Below, one piece after another: positions 42,847-43,956 of a DNA stretch of 43,956 nucleotides. Position 1 is the first letter of the stretch, and every line of letters starts with the position of its first letter. The stretch is from Rhodococcus aetherivorans (GTDB taxonomy: Bacteria; Actinomycetota; Actinomycetes; Mycobacteriales; Mycobacteriaceae): NCBI RefSeq assembly GCF_011058165.1, contig NZ_JAALEG010000050.1, positions 1 to 43,956 of the forward strand. The letters run 5' to 3'. The notes under the pieces were generated by a model. It had not been told where the DNA came from and ran no database searches. It saw only the letters and a list, made by a program, of their open reading frames with translations. The position numbers and the translations under genes were made by a program.

Positions 42847-43956
42847 CTACAGCTCCTCCAGCACGGTGAGCAGTTCCTCGAGCAAGGCATCGGCACGTGC
42901 TTCGATGTCGTCGAAGACGTCGGCGAGGCCGTCGAGGCTGTCGCGGGCGCTGCGGCGGGCTGCGATACCGCGTTCGTAGTAGTGCGGATCGAGGTCGATC
43001 TCGGTCTCGAGCCGGACGTGCGGGTCGTCGTCCCGGTCCCCCTGCTTGCGCAGGGGCAGTGGGGTGCGGGGCCGTACCCGGCCGGCCAGGTGTTCCCGGA
43101 CGATCGAGGCGATGGATTGGGCGGTCATCGGTTGGGGCATCAGTGGCAGGTGTCCCCAGCGGTCGATCGGGGACAGCAGGGGTTGCCGGGCCTGCCGGTC
43201 GGTGAGCACGCGATGTTCGACCTCGACGGGGTCGGTGAGGTGCTGGGCGAGCAGGTCGGTGTTCGGATACTGATCCAGGAATGCCTGGATCTCCGCCCAC
43301 CTGTAGTACACCCCCACCGCCGGGCTCGCGCCGGCGCCGGGCTCCGGCGGCAGACAGAACCGTTCCCCGTCGGTCGTGGTGGCGACGAGGGCGCCGGCGG
43401 CGACGGTGACATCGCCGCGGCGCAGCCGAGCGAGCTGGGCGAACGGCATCCCGGTCGCGGCCAGGGTCAACAGGAGCCCGTCGCGGCGGCCGAACACCCC
43501 GCTCGGCCAGCCGGTGACCGGCAGCTCGGCGGCTTTGTGCAGCAGGAGCGGGGCGAGGCGGTCGAGGCGGGTGGCACGGGCGGCATCCAGCGGGCGGCGG
43601 ACGGTTTCGCTGCGGCCGGGCGCCGGGTGGCCGTGGTGGGTGTGGACGGTGTTGATCGCCGAGAGCCGGCGCCGCTGGGTCGCGACCGCGGCCGGGTGCT
43701 CGCGCAGGAACAGGGCGAGCGCCTCCGGGGTGGCGGGGATGGGCCGGTGGTTGGTGGCGGTGCACCAGTCGGCGAACAGCGCCCAGTCGTGCCGGTACCG
43801 CGCCGGGATCCGCAGCCCCGCTGCCGTTCCGGGGTCACGGTAGTAATGGCGCAAAAAACAACGAAGTTCGCGTAGTGCCTGGTCAGCGGGTAGACGGACG
43901 CTCTTGTTGGTGGCCGCTATCGGTGGCTGCGGTCGGGGCCGATGAGGCTGGTGATG
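42847..43956 (-). CDS. Tyrosine-recombinase-like protein, degenerate, start outside window
   Basis: The frame is open to the window edge, so the start lies to the right; upstream residues such as KSVRLPADQALRELRCFLRHYYRDP read as protein. The N-terminal region (YRHDWALFADWC, PATPEALALFLREH, RRLSAINTVHTHHG) has the SAM-like core-binding fold of phage integrases. The catalytic part is recognisable (GRRDGLLLTLAATGMPFAQLARLRRGDV), but the first catalytic Arg is Pro in TGMPF, and no HxxR or catalytic Tyr motif follows. The last 60 residues are a helical acidic tail. So it is recombinase-derived but probably not a strand-cutting enzyme; a DNA-binding role is possible. Confidence 0.65.
   Translation of the reverse strand, partial: HHQPHRPRPQPPIAATNKSVRLPADQALRELRCFLRHYYRDPGTAAGLRIPARYRHDWALFADWCTATNHRPIPATPEALALFLREHPAAVATQRRRLSAINTVHTHHGHPAPGRSETVRRPLDAARATRLDRLAPLLLHKAAELPVTGWPSGVFGRRDGLLLTLAATGMPFAQLARLRRGDVTVAAGALVATTTDGERFCLPPEPGAGASPAVGVYYRWAEIQAFLDQYPNTDLLAQHLTDPVEVEHRVLTDRQARQPLLSPIDRWGHLPLMPQPMTAQSIASIVREHLAGRVRPRTPLPLRKQGDRDDDPHVRLETEIDLDPHYYERGIAARRSARDSLDGLADVFDDIEARADALLEELLTVLEEL

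Overview
The window looks like accessory DNA of a mycolic-acid-containing actinobacterium, most likely Rhodococcus or a close relative, and possibly a plasmid or island. GC is high almost throughout. There is an LGFP-repeat secreted protein, an LppP/LprE-type lipoprotein and a lasso precursor resembling lariatin, a Rhodococcus lasso peptide. There is no rRNA, tRNA or central metabolism. The genus is an inference.

Layout. 1-1.7 kb: cut start of a secreted protein, LGFP protein, a TetR fragment without its DNA-binding domain, and a membrane-protein remnant. 1.65-6.5 kb (-): complete lasso-peptide cluster with a 36-residue precursor (6063-6173), ATP-dependent cyclase, PqqD-like leader-binding protein, B2 leader peptidase and ABC exporter, plus a small unknown ORF in front. 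6.7-17.8 kb (-): Fic protein with antitoxin, a giant N12-class adenine methylase/helicase (DarB-like) split by a 20-bp tandem duplication, and a 207-residue partner. 17.9-19.2 kb: two-helix membrane protein (-) and a second antitoxin/Fic pair (+). 19.2-23.1 kb: composition drops; non-coding hairpins, a short ORF running into a palindrome, an ApeA-like N-terminal remnant, a duplicated Phd-like protein facing a membrane protein across an array of 10-bp phased repeats, and a frameshifted unknown gene.

23.3-39.6 kb (-): a tightly packed four-gene operon of SNF2-type helicase, N6-adenine methyltransferase, 2127-residue DExH helicase with DUF1998 and a nuclease-like tail, and a UvrD-like helicase. 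It resembles DISARM, with DrmA/DrmB-like functions in one chain and a UvrD helicase where drmC would be expected. Divergent from it, behind two palindromic operators, is an Mrr-family endonuclease with an EVE-like N terminus. 41.5-44 kb: LppP/LprE-like lipoprotein and a degenerate tyrosine-recombinase-like gene running off the right edge.

Together: one antimicrobial-peptide factory, two Fic toxin modules around a plasmid-type methylase/helicase, and a defence island with one intact DISARM-related operon, one Mrr enzyme, one dead ApeA remnant and one possible new repressor/membrane-protein module. The best candidates for something new are the four-gene operon, the phased-operator module and the lasso peptide core.
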